Positions 8,574-15,188 of a stretch of 22,535 nucleotides of DNA are shown here, one piece after another. This DNA comes from Pseudomonadota bacterium. Lineage in GTDB: Bacteria > Pseudomonadota > Alphaproteobacteria > Caulobacterales > Caulobacteraceae. The stretch lies in the NCBI GenBank assembly GCA_023412655.1, contig JAEYNH010000127.1, forward strand, positions 1-22,535. The letters are read 5' to 3'. Position numbers and translations under genes: made by a program. How positions within the stretch are numbered: the first letter of the stretch is position 1; each line of letters opens with the position of its first letter. The notes under the pieces were generated by a model. The model was given only the letters and a program-made list of their open reading frames with translations, did no database searches and was not told where the DNA came from.

Positions 8574-8828
8574 TCAGCGCTTGCCTTCCACCGGATCGCC
8601 GCCAGGACCCATCCGGCCCTCGTTGGCGGCTTGCGGCACGCTGCTGTCGCCGGCGCCCTGACGCGGCTTGGGGTTGCCGGTGTCGAAGGTGCGATCCTCG
8701 GCCTCGACCGCATCGTCCTGCCGAACCGACGGGTAGCGTTCCGGGCCGCCCTTGTCCGGCGCCTCGTTCAGCGGCTGTGCGGCGTTCTCGCGTCGGCCCT
8801 CGCTCTGGATCTTGTCATCGCCGGCCAT
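8574..8828 (-). CDS. Small, highly hydrophilic hypothetical protein
   Basis: I do not recognise this 84-residue protein. It is rich in Gly, Glu, Asp, Arg, Pro and Gln, has no hydrophobic stretch and no Cys, and should be largely disordered and cytoplasmic. I believe it is real because its third codon positions are almost all G or C and the ATG at 8828 has GAGGAG about 5-10 bases upstream. It is convergent with the hydrolase gene and divergent from the cytochrome b gene. Small disordered proteins of this composition are often stress or stationary-phase induced, but that is only analogy. Confidence 0.65.
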   Translation of the reverse strand: MAGDDKIQSEGRRENAAQPLNEAPDKGGPERYPSVRQDDAVEAEDRTFDTGNPKPRQGAGDSSVPQAANEGRMGPGGDPVEGKR

Positions 8829-8938
8829 GGGGTGCTCCTCGGAAGTTGCTCCGCACGAAAGCGCCCCGGGCGGCGCGATGTTCCGGCGGCCCCGCCTGTG
8901 GCAAACTGCGCCGTCGGCGACGGTTGGGAGGGGCGTTC

Positions 8939-9763
8939 ATGGGCAAGGCGAGGCGCGTGCTGATCCCCCGCCATGGGCCGCTCGTCCGCATCACCCATTG
9001 GATCAATGTCCTGGCGGTCAGCCTGCTGCTGATGAGCGGGCTGCAGATCTTCAACGCCCATCCGGCCCTCTACTGGGGCCAGGCCTCCACCTTCGCCCGG
9101 CCCTGGCTGTCGATCCACATGGTCGAGACCGACGACGGGCCCCGGGGCGTCACCACCATCGGAGACCGCTACGCCGACACCACCGGCCTGCTCGGCTGGA
9201 CCGGCGTGGAGGGCGACCGGCGCAACCAGGCCTTTCCCGGGTGGGCCACCATCCCCAGCTGGCGTGACCTGGCCAGCGGCCGGCGCTGGCACTTCTTCTT
9301 CGCCTGGCTCTTCGTCGTGAACGGTCTCGTCTATCTGACCGTCGCGGTGCTCGGCGGCCGCCTGCGCCGCGATCTCCTGCCGACGCGCGAGCAGCTTCGC
9401 GCGCGCCACGTGCTGCGTGAGGTCGCCGACCATGCCAGGCTGCGGTTCCCCCGGGGCGAGGCCGCGCGCAGCTACAACGTCCTGCAGAAGGGCTCCTATC
9501 TGGCGGTGGGCTTCGTCATCCTGCCGCTGATGGTGGTCACCGGCCTGTGCATGTCGCCGGGCTTCAACGCCGCCGTCCCCTGGCTGATCGACCTGTTCGG
9601 CGGCCGGCAAGGGGCGCGCAGCATTCACTTCATCGCAGCGGCCCTGACGGTGCTCTTCGTCATCGTCCACGTCGCCATGGTCGTGGCCTCCGGAACCTGG
9701 AACAACATGCGTTCCATGATCACCGGCCGCTATGCCATCGAGCTCGAGGAGGACCGCCCGTGA
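8939..9763 (+). CDS. Cytochrome b561/thiosulfate-reductase-type membrane cytochrome b subunit
   Basis: This 274-residue inner-membrane protein resembles the b-type cytochrome subunits that link periplasmic redox enzymes to the quinone pool. Hydrophobic segments occur near 18-40, 118-140, 185-208 and 228-252. Likely haem ligands are His20 (RITHWIN), His118 (WHFFFAW), His230 (SIHFIAA) and His244 (VIVHVAMV), enough for two haems. A large loop (about 41-115) lies between the first two segments. The ATG at 8939 has GGGAGGGG upstream. The stop overlaps the start of the molybdoenzyme gene, so the two proteins are made together and probably form one complex, in the role YedZ (MsrQ) plays for YedY (MsrP). 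The direction of electron flow is not known. Confidence 0.85.
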   Translation: MGKARRVLIPRHGPLVRITHWINVLAVSLLLMSGLQIFNAHPALYWGQASTFARPWLSIHMVETDDGPRGVTTIGDRYADTTGLLGWTGVEGDRRNQAFPGWATIPSWRDLASGRRWHFFFAWLFVVNGLVYLTVAVLGGRLRRDLLPTREQLRARHVLREVADHARLRFPRGEAARSYNVLQKGSYLAVGFVILPLMVVTGLCMSPGFNAAVPWLIDLFGGRQGARSIHFIAAALTVLFVIVHVAMVVASGTWNNMRSMITGRYAIELEEDRP

Positions 9764-10524
9764 GCCTCCATCGCCGCACCTGGTTGAAGGCCGCGGGCGC
9801 CTCCCTGGCGGGGCTTTGGCTGTCCGCCTGTGATCGCCTGACCCGCAACCCCGGCTTCATGGGCTTCATCGGCAGCGCCGAGAACCTCAGCCGCCAGGTT
9901 CAGCGGGCGGTGACCGACCGGAACGCCCTGGCCCGGGAGTTCTCGCCGGCGGACATCTCGCCCGACTTCCGTCCGAACGGCACGCTGAACCCGCAGGACC
10001 CGGCATATGTGGCCCTGCGCGACGGCGGCTTCGCCGATTACCGCCTGGTGGTGGACGGTCTGGTGGAGCGGCCGCTCAGCCTCAGCCTCGCCGAACTCCG
10101 CGCCCTCCCGGCCCGCACCCAGATCACCCGCCACGACTGCGTCGAGGGCTGGTCGTCCATCGGCAAGTGGACCGGCGCCCGGCTGGGGCCGCTCCTGGAC
10201 AGGGCAGGGCTGAGGCCGCAGGCGCGCTATCTGGTGTTCCACTGCGCCGACAGCCTCGCCGACGGTCCGCACGGCCGCTACTACGAGAGCATCGACCTGA
10301 TCGACGCGCGGCACCCGCAGACGATCCTGGCCTATGAGATGAACGATGCGCTCCTGCCGGTGAAGCACGGCGCGCCGCTGCGCCTGCGCGTGGAGCGGCA
10401 GCTCGGCTACAAGCACGCCAAGTACGTGATGCGCATCGAGGCCGTGGAGAGCTTCGCCCACATCCACGGCGGCAAGGGCGGCTTCTGGGAAGACCGGGGC
10501 TATGAGTGGTACGCCGGCATCTGA
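9760..10524 (+). CDS. Molybdopterin-dependent oxidoreductase, sulfite oxidase/YedY fold, Tat-exported
   Basis: The 254-residue protein begins with a Tat-type signal (HRRTWLKAAGASLAG). LSAC at 21-24 looks like a lipobox, so the mature protein may be anchored by Cys24. The rest matches the sulfite-oxidase molybdopterin domain, with the probable Mo-ligating Cys127 in RHDCVEGWSSIGKWTG and KHGAPLRL and GYKHAKYV near the C-terminus. There is no Mo-co dimerisation domain as in full sulfite oxidases. The start is GTG at 9760, overlapping the cytochrome b stop (GTGA) and preceded by GAGGAGG; the frame is open further upstream only as a shadow. It should act in the periplasm, exchanging electrons with the cytochrome b partner. 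The substrate (sulfite, methionine sulfoxide or another S/N-oxide) cannot be read from sequence. Confidence 0.85.
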   Translation: MSLHRRTWLKAAGASLAGLWLSACDRLTRNPGFMGFIGSAENLSRQVQRAVTDRNALAREFSPADISPDFRPNGTLNPQDPAYVALRDGGFADYRLVVDGLVERPLSLSLAELRALPARTQITRHDCVEGWSSIGKWTGARLGPLLDRAGLRPQARYLVFHCADSLADGPHGRYYESIDLIDARHPQTILAYEMNDALLPVKHGAPLRLRVERQLGYKHAKYVMRIEAVESFAHIHGGKGGFWEDRGYEWYAGI

Positions 10525-10591
10525 GGCGGGGGGCCACTTCCCGCTGCACGGCCAGGCTTTAGAATAGCCGCGAATTCCAAGAGGAGCCCCG

Positions 10592-11422
10592 ATGACCAGC
10601 CCGTGGACCCACCATCGCAGCGCCAGCGTCGCCGACGACGTGGACTTCGAGATCAAGGGTCAGGAGCTGCAGTTCCTGGAGATCGAACTCGATCCCGGCG
10701 AGAGCGCCGTGGCCGAGGCGGGCGCCCTGGTCTGGAAGGACGCCTCGGTGGAGATGACCACCGTCTTCGGGGACGGCTCGGGTGGGCAGGGTCAGGGATT
10801 CATGGGCAAGCTGCTGGGCGCGGGCAAGCGGCTGGTCACCGGCGAGAGCCTGTTCACCACGGTGTTCACCCACCAGGGGCGGGGCAAGGCCCGCGTCGCC
10901 TTCGCCTCCCCGACGCCGGGGGCCATCCTGCCGCTGCACCTGGGCGACATCGGCGGGGCGCTGATCTGCCAGAAGGACAGCTTCCTGGCGGCGGCGCGCG
11001 GGGTGTCCATCGGCATCCACTTCCAGCGCCGCGTCATGACCGGCCTGTTCGGCGGCGAAGGCTTCATCATGCAGCGCCTGGAGGGCGACGGCTGGGTCTT
11101 CGTGCAGATGGGCGGCACGGTGGTGGAGCGCGAGCTGGCCGCCGGCGAGGAGATCCATGTGGATACCGGCTGCCTCGCCGCCTACACGCCCAGCGTCGAC
11201 TTCGACCTGGTCATGGCCGGCGGTGTGAAGAGCGTCATCTTCGGGGGGGAGGGCCTGTTCTTCGCCCGGCTCCGGGGGCCGGGAAAGGTGTGGGTGCAGT
11301 CCCTGCCGTTCTCGCGCCTGGCCGGGCGGATGATGGCGGCGGCCGGCGGCGTGGGCGGCCAGAATCGCGGCGAAGGCTCGATCCTCGGCGGGTTCGGCGA
11401 CATGATCGGCGGCAACCGCTGA
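10592..11422 (+). CDS. TIGR00266/AIM24 family protein
   Basis: The 276-residue protein belongs to the TIGR00266 (AIM24-like, COG2013) family. It shows Gly-rich beta-strand repeats, the segment AGALVWKDASVEM near 43-55, GESLFTTVFTH near 83-93, and the paired segments GIHFQRRVMTGLFGGEGF and GVKSVIFGGEGLFFARL. A Gly-rich tail ends the protein. Function in bacteria is unknown; no catalytic motif, signal peptide or membrane segment is visible. The ATG at 10592 has AAGAGGAG upstream. A VOC gene starts 13 bp after its stop on the same strand, suggesting one operon. There are 67 bp between the molybdoenzyme stop and this start, so it may also be read from upstream. Confidence 0.85.
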   Translation: MTSPWTHHRSASVADDVDFEIKGQELQFLEIELDPGESAVAEAGALVWKDASVEMTTVFGDGSGGQGQGFMGKLLGAGKRLVTGESLFTTVFTHQGRGKARVAFASPTPGAILPLHLGDIGGALICQKDSFLAAARGVSIGIHFQRRVMTGLFGGEGFIMQRLEGDGWVFVQMGGTVVERELAAGEEIHVDTGCLAAYTPSVDFDLVMAGGVKSVIFGGEGLFFARLRGPGKVWVQSLPFSRLAGRMMAAAGGVGGQNRGEGSILGGFGDMIGGNR

Positions 11423-11435
11423 GGGCCCTGCGGCC

Positions 11436-11858
11436 ATGAAGCCCTACGTCACCCTGATCACCCTGGGGGTGGACGACCTGGACAGGGCCGTGGCCTTCTA
11501 TCGCGACGGCCTGGGCTTTCCGACCGAGGGCGTTGTCGGCCAGGAGCTGGAGAACGGCGCCGTCGCCTTCTTCGACCTGCAGCCGGGCCTGAAGCTGGCG
11601 CTATGGCCGCGGACGTCCCTGGCCGCCGACTCCAACGTGGCCGTCACCGCGCCCAGCCCCTCCGATTTCATGCTCGCGCATAATGTCGGCAGCGCGGCCG
11701 AGGTGGACGCGGTCCTGGGTACGGCCGCCGCGGCCGGCGCGACGCTCACCAAGCCTGGCCAGGCGACCAACTGGGGCGGCTACAGCGGCGTCTTCCAGGA
11801 CCCGGACGGCCATCTCTGGGAGGTGGCCTTCAATCCGCAGATCCCCGGCGGCGGATAA
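11436..11858 (+). CDS. VOC (glyoxalase/bleomycin-resistance/dioxygenase) superfamily protein
   Basis: This 140-residue protein has the two beta-alpha-beta-beta-beta modules of the vicinal oxygen chelate fold. The first starts at VTLITLGVDDLDRAVAFYRDGLGF; the second ends with FQDPDGHLWEVAFNP, where Glu129 is the usual C-terminal metal ligand. The typical first-module metal ligand is not obvious, so activity cannot be predicted. Cytoplasmic; start ATG at 11436 with only a weak ribosome site, consistent with coupling to the gene 13 bp upstream. Confidence 0.85.
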   Translation: MKPYVTLITLGVDDLDRAVAFYRDGLGFPTEGVVGQELENGAVAFFDLQPGLKLALWPRTSLAADSNVAVTAPSPSDFMLAHNVGSAAEVDAVLGTAAAAGATLTKPGQATNWGGYSGVFQDPDGHLWEVAFNPQIPGGG

Positions 11859-11924
11859 CGTCTTTGCTTCCCGCGCGTCAGCGTCTTTAGCCTCGGCGCG
11901 CGCACTGGGCGCGGAGGAAGCCGG

Positions 11925-12236
11925 ATGATCGTGGTCAGCGTGATGTATCCCACCACCGAGGGCGGGAAGTTCGACATGGACTACTACAACGCCACTCACA
12001 TCCCGCTGGTGAAGGAGGCGTTCGGCCCCAGCGGATTGACCTCGGTCCAGGTGCTGCAGGGCCTGCCGGGCCCCGACGGCTCGCAGCCGCCCTATGTGGC
12101 CATCGCCAACCTGGTGTTCGAGAATCCCGAGGCCTTGCAGAAGAGCATGGGCGGGCCGCGGGCGGCCGAGGTCGTGGGCGACATCGCCAACTTCACCGAC
12201 ATCGCCCCGGCCCGGCAGATCAGCATCCTGGCGTGA
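11925..12236 (+). CDS. EthD family protein
   Basis: The 103-residue protein matches the EthD ferredoxin-like (dimeric alpha/beta barrel) family: VVSVMYPTTEGGKFDMDYYNATHIPLVKEAF at the N-terminus with the conserved Y-x-x-x-H-x-P pattern, and PYVAIANLVFENPEALQKSM in the second half. Family members include a small protein needed for ETBE degradation, but most have no known role. The ATG at 11925 has GGAGGAA upstream. The 66-bp gap after the VOC gene has no clear terminator, so it may be the last gene of that operon; a strong terminator follows. Confidence 0.85.
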   Translation: MIVVSVMYPTTEGGKFDMDYYNATHIPLVKEAFGPSGLTSVQVLQGLPGPDGSQPPYVAIANLVFENPEALQKSMGGPRAAEVVGDIANFTDIAPARQISILA

Positions 12237-12262
12237 CCTGAGCGCGGGACCGGATGTGAAAA

Positions 12263-12286
12263 CGGCCCCGGATCGCTCCGGGGCCG
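12263..12286. terminator. Strong bidirectional intrinsic terminator
   Basis: CGGCCCCGGA (12263-12272) and TCCGGGGCCG (12277-12286) form a perfect 10-bp stem with loop TCGC. On the minus strand it is followed by TTTT, and on the plus strand by CTTT. It ends the EthD gene on the plus strand and the deoxyhypusine-synthase-like gene on the minus strand. Confidence 0.85.
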
Positions 12287-12293
12287 CTTTCGG

Positions 12294-13346
12294 CTACTTC
12301 GTGAAGAGGTCGTTCCAGCGGCGGCGCTGGCGGGTCTTCCAGGCGCCCAGGTGCCAGGCGTTGGAGGCGATCAGCGGCACCACCGTGGTGGCTTCCGCGA
12401 ACACCATCTGCTCCCAGGTGACGTCCACCTTGCCCCAGGAGCAGGCCTCCTTGAGGGTGGACGAGGAGCAGGCGCCGTCACGCACGTCGGCCACCGTGAT
12501 CTGGATGGCGTATTTGTGCATGTCGACCTCGTGGCCGAGGATCTCGGCGCACACGACGGTGTCCTGGGCGAAGTTCTTCGGCACGCCGCCGCCGACCATG
12601 AACAGGCCCGTGGCGCCGGCCTTCAGCTTGATCTCCGTCAGCTCGCGGAAGTCGGCGATGGCGTCGATGGTCATGTAGGGCTTGCCGGCCTTGGCCCGCT
12701 CGACCTGATGCTTCACCAGGCCGAAACCGGCCGAGCTGTCCACGAACGCCGGGCAGAAGATCGGCACGCCCTCGCGATAGGCCACCTCGATCAGGCTGTC
12801 GGGCTTCTTGGCGTTCCCGGCCGCCAGCCACTTGCCCATCTCGTAGATGAACTCGCGGCTCGAGTAGGGGCGCGGCTCCAGCGACTCGGCGATCTCGTAG
12901 ATGGTCGCGTCGCAGGCCTGCAGCTCTTCCTCGTCGATATAGGTGTCGTAGATGCGGTCGATGTACATCTCGCGCAGCTCGCGGTCGTCGACGGTGGAAT
13001 CGGCCTGATAGTGCTTGAAGCCGAGGGCCTCGAAGAAATCCATGTCGACGATCGAGGCGCCGGTGGCGACGATCGCGTCGATCATCCCGTACTTCACCAT
13101 GTCGCGGTAGATGTGCATGCAGCCGCCGGCCGAGGTGGAGCCGGCCAGCGTCAGCCAGGTCGAGCAGTCCTGGTCCTCAAGGCTCATCTGCCAGATGTCG
13201 GCCGCACGGGCCGTGTCACGGCTGGTGAAGCTCATCTTGCGCATGGAATCGATGATCGGCCGGGCGTCGTACTGGTCGATCGCCACATGCTCGACGGTGT
13301 TGGCCAGCAGTTCGGCCTTACGATTCGAGTTCACGGGAGCGTTCAT
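12294..13346 (-). CDS. Deoxyhypusine-synthase-like protein (possible homospermidine synthase)
   Basis: The 350-residue protein is homologous to deoxyhypusine synthase, the NAD-dependent enzyme that moves an aminobutyl group from spermidine to a lysine of eIF5A. EACSWGKV at 300-307 matches the motif bearing the catalytic lysine (Lys306 here). Other family segments are STSAGG at 70-75, IVATGASIVDMDF at 92-104, IPIFCPAFVDS-like sequence at 194-204 (VPIFCPAFVDS), and FMVGGGVPKNF at 249-259. Bacteria lack eIF5A; related bacterial enzymes are known to make homospermidine from putrescine, which fits the decarboxylase gene just upstream. I chose the ATG at 13346, which starts the family N-terminus; the frame extends further but runs into the terminator region. 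The two genes are separated by a strong hairpin, so this one may have its own promoter. The product is inferred. Confidence 0.85.
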   Translation of the reverse strand: MNAPVNSNRKAELLANTVEHVAIDQYDARPIIDSMRKMSFTSRDTARAADIWQMSLEDQDCSTWLTLAGSTSAGGCMHIYRDMVKYGMIDAIVATGASIVDMDFFEALGFKHYQADSTVDDRELREMYIDRIYDTYIDEEELQACDATIYEIAESLEPRPYSSREFIYEMGKWLAAGNAKKPDSLIEVAYREGVPIFCPAFVDSSAGFGLVKHQVERAKAGKPYMTIDAIADFRELTEIKLKAGATGLFMVGGGVPKNFAQDTVVCAEILGHEVDMHKYAIQITVADVRDGACSSSTLKEACSWGKVDVTWEQMVFAEATTVVPLIASNAWHLGAWKTRQRRRWNDLFTK

Positions 13347-13391
13347 TCTCAAAGTTCCCTTTGGGTTTGATCGCCCGTCGTCAAAATGAAA

Positions 13392-13421
13392 GCGCGGCCG
13401 GGACGGAGCGACCGGCCGCGC
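13392..13421 (-). terminator. Intrinsic terminator after the PLP decarboxylase gene
   Basis: GCGCGGCCGG (13392-13401) and CCGGCCGCGC (13412-13421) form a perfect 10-bp stem with a 10-base loop. On the minus strand it is followed by TTTCATTTTG. It lies 25 bp after the decarboxylase stop and 45 bp before the next start, so it would uncouple the two polyamine genes. A TTGACG follows it on that strand (13375-13380), a possible -35 for the downstream gene, without a convincing -10. Confidence 0.75.
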
Positions 13422-13446
13422 CTTTAACAGGTTGAATGTGGCGGTT

Positions 13447-14721
13447 TTACCGCCTGCGGCCCTTCTTGCCGGCCGCGCCCTTCGGACGCGACAGGCGCAC
13501 GACCTTGCGTTCCTCCTCCTGGCGCTCGCGCGGCAGGCGGATGGAGCGGCCGGCCAGGCCGTACATGGAGGCCATGGGCGCATCCCCGACCTCGACGGTC
13601 TCGGCGTCGCCGAAGCCGTTGAAGCGGGTGTTCATGGCGATCCCGTAGGCGCCCAGCATGCCGATCTCGACGTAGTCGCCTTCGCGCACGTCCTCGGGCA
13701 GCCAGAACGGGCCGGGCATGTGGTCGATGGAATCGCAGGTCGGGCCGTAGAAACGGAACGGCTTCAGGCCGCCGTCCAGCTCGGCCGGCTGGCCGTTGTC
13801 CTCGCCGCGGTAGGCCTTGACCGGAAAGGGCCACTTGGCGTGGGCCGCGTCGAACAGGCTGCCGTAGCTGCCGTCGTTCAGATACAGCGCGTCGCCCTTG
13901 CGCAGCTCCACCTTGGTGAGCAGCGACGAGGCTTCGGCCACCAGGGCCCGGCCGGGTTCGGCCCACAGCTCGGTGTCCTTGTGGACGCTCATTTCGGCGA
14001 AGCCGCGATGGATCGAGGCCACGTAGTCCGTCAGGTCCGGCGGAACCATGCCGGGGTAGACCGACGGGAAGCCGCCGCCCACGTCCACCACGTCGACCAT
14101 GACGCCGGCGCGCAGGATGGCGCGGTTCGCCTGGGCCATGGCCGCCTGGAAGGCGGTCGGCCGCATGCACTGGCTGCCCACGTGGAACGAGACGCCCATC
14201 CGGTCCTGGGTGGCGCGGCGCGCCGCCAGCATCAGCGCGGGGGCTTCCCAAGAGTCGACCCCGAACTTGCCGGACAGCGAATAGGCCGCTCCGTCGGCGC
14301 TGACGCCCAGCCGCACGATCAGCGACAGGTCATCGGCGGCGCCGGTGGCCTCGAGGATCTTCTGCAGCTCTTCGTGGGTGTCGAACGAGAACGTCTTCAC
14401 GCCGTGGTCGAAGTAGGCCTGGGCGATCGCCCGACGGCTCTTCACCGGATGCATGAAGGCCATGCGCGAACCCGGCGCGTGCCGGGCCACCAGCTCGATC
14501 TCGGGGACCGACGCCACGTCGAACGCATTGACGCCGTTCTTCGCCAGGGTCTCGATGACCCACGGCGAAGGGTTCGCCTTCACAGCGTAGAAAACGTCGC
14601 CTTGAAAATTGTCCTGGAACCAGCGCGCCGCTACGGCCACCACGTCCGGTCGTGCAAGGACGACAGGACGCTCCGGGGACCGCTCGCGGACCAGGTCCAG
14701 GGGCGTATGGTACGTATGCAC
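13447..14721 (-). CDS. Fold-III PLP-dependent ornithine/lysine-type decarboxylase
   Basis: This enzyme should decarboxylate ornithine (or lysine) to putrescine (or cadaverine). PLP-binding Lys48 lies in FYAVKAN; HVGSQ at 180-184, GGGFP at 215-219 and EPGR at 255-258 hold the phosphate and ring; Cys329 in GPTCDSID supplies the second active-site residue from the partner subunit. These match eukaryotic-type ornithine decarboxylases rather than fold-I enzymes. After SMYGL near 389 the usual end of the family is reached, but about 35 more residues follow, strongly basic and ending in KKGRRR. I chose GTG at 14721, which gives the family-like start MHTYHTP (424 residues); TTG at 14730 would add three. 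The next gene on this strand is the deoxyhypusine-synthase-like gene, suggesting putrescine-to-homospermidine synthesis. Confidence 0.88.
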   Translation of the reverse strand: MHTYHTPLDLVRERSPERPVVLARPDVVAVAARWFQDNFQGDVFYAVKANPSPWVIETLAKNGVNAFDVASVPEIELVARHAPGSRMAFMHPVKSRRAIAQAYFDHGVKTFSFDTHEELQKILEATGAADDLSLIVRLGVSADGAAYSLSGKFGVDSWEAPALMLAARRATQDRMGVSFHVGSQCMRPTAFQAAMAQANRAILRAGVMVDVVDVGGGFPSVYPGMVPPDLTDYVASIHRGFAEMSVHKDTELWAEPGRALVAEASSLLTKVELRKGDALYLNDGSYGSLFDAAHAKWPFPVKAYRGEDNGQPAELDGGLKPFRFYGPTCDSIDHMPGPFWLPEDVREGDYVEIGMLGAYGIAMNTRFNGFGDAETVEVGDAPMASMYGLAGRSIRLPRERQEEERKVVRLSRPKGAAGKKGRRR

Positions 14722-14932
14722 CTCACGCAACCCCCAACGGATTGTTGAACCCAGACCGGCGTTAGCAGCGCTTTTTAGGACTTCGGGTCCGCCGGAAGCC
14801 GGGCAAATAGGGGCATATGACCGGCGTGTAAAGGGCTTAGGACCTGCGACCTGCGGTCACTATTCCGAACATCGTTATTTATTGAGCCGCTCCACGCGGC
14901 GCGCGGCAGTATCAACGAAGCACAGGAGAGCA

Positions 14933-14950
14933 GAACCGGCGCGCCGGTTC
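14933..14950. repeat. 18-bp perfect palindrome
   Basis: GAACCGGCGCGCCGGTTC reads identically on both strands. With no loop it is more likely a dimer binding site than a hairpin. It lies in the divergent region, 211 bp from the decarboxylase start and 238 bp from the phnC start. Confidence 0.6.
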
Positions 14951-15105
14951 GGTCCTTCGCCCTGATAAAGCGGGCCCAGGACATTCTGTCGGCCGCGTGC
15001 GGCGGTCCCACGCACCCGGGCTTCACGCGCGTGCGGGCTGACTGAGAGCTCGCCGGCCTGCGGCGCCGACGCGCACGTTGGCTGCTGGACCGCGCGTGCG
15101 CCGCC

Positions 15106-15123
15106 ATGTCATGAAGCCGTCGC
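15106..15123 (+). promoter_or_regulatory. Candidate PHO box upstream of phnC
   Basis: ATGTCAT, a 4-base spacer GAAG, then CCGTCGC follow the 7+4+7 geometry of a PhoB site (consensus CTGTCAT-N4-CTGTCAC): 6 of 7 and 5 of 7 matches. It lies 65 bp upstream of the phnC ATG. No good -10 follows at the expected distance, so confidence is limited. Confidence 0.35.
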
Positions 15124-15188
15124 ATGCGGCGGCGAACACACGCGTCCTCGTCGCCTGCGACGACTCACGGGGAAAGCGCCGCCATTCG

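Larger units (their letters stand above)
14722..15188. other. 467-bp divergent region between the decarboxylase and phnC
   Basis: No gene is convincing here. The decarboxylase end contains an AT-richer stretch (14870-14884). The region holds a tandem repeat ACCTGCG (14842-14848 and 14849-14855), an 18-bp perfect palindrome (14933-14950), alternating GTGCG and CGCAC elements (14997-15100), a PHO-box-like pair (15106-15123), and a GACTC (GANTC, the CcrM methylation motif) at 15162-15166. Promoters for both flanking genes must lie here but I could not place them firmly. Confidence 0.6.

Noticed and set aside
8861..8876. Hairpin GCGCC/GGCGC in the divergent region before the cytochrome b gene
   Set aside because: Short stem in GC-rich DNA between divergent starts, so not a terminator and with no other support.
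13432..14748. 438-codon open frame opposite the decarboxylase
   Set aside because: It is the antisense of a clear enzyme gene, with composition typical of shadow frames in GC-rich DNA.
14731..15000. speF-type leader RNA ahead of the decarboxylase
   Set aside because: Such leaders exist upstream of some alphaproteobacterial ornithine decarboxylase genes, but I could not recognise the motif by eye; a covariance-model scan of the minus strand would decide.
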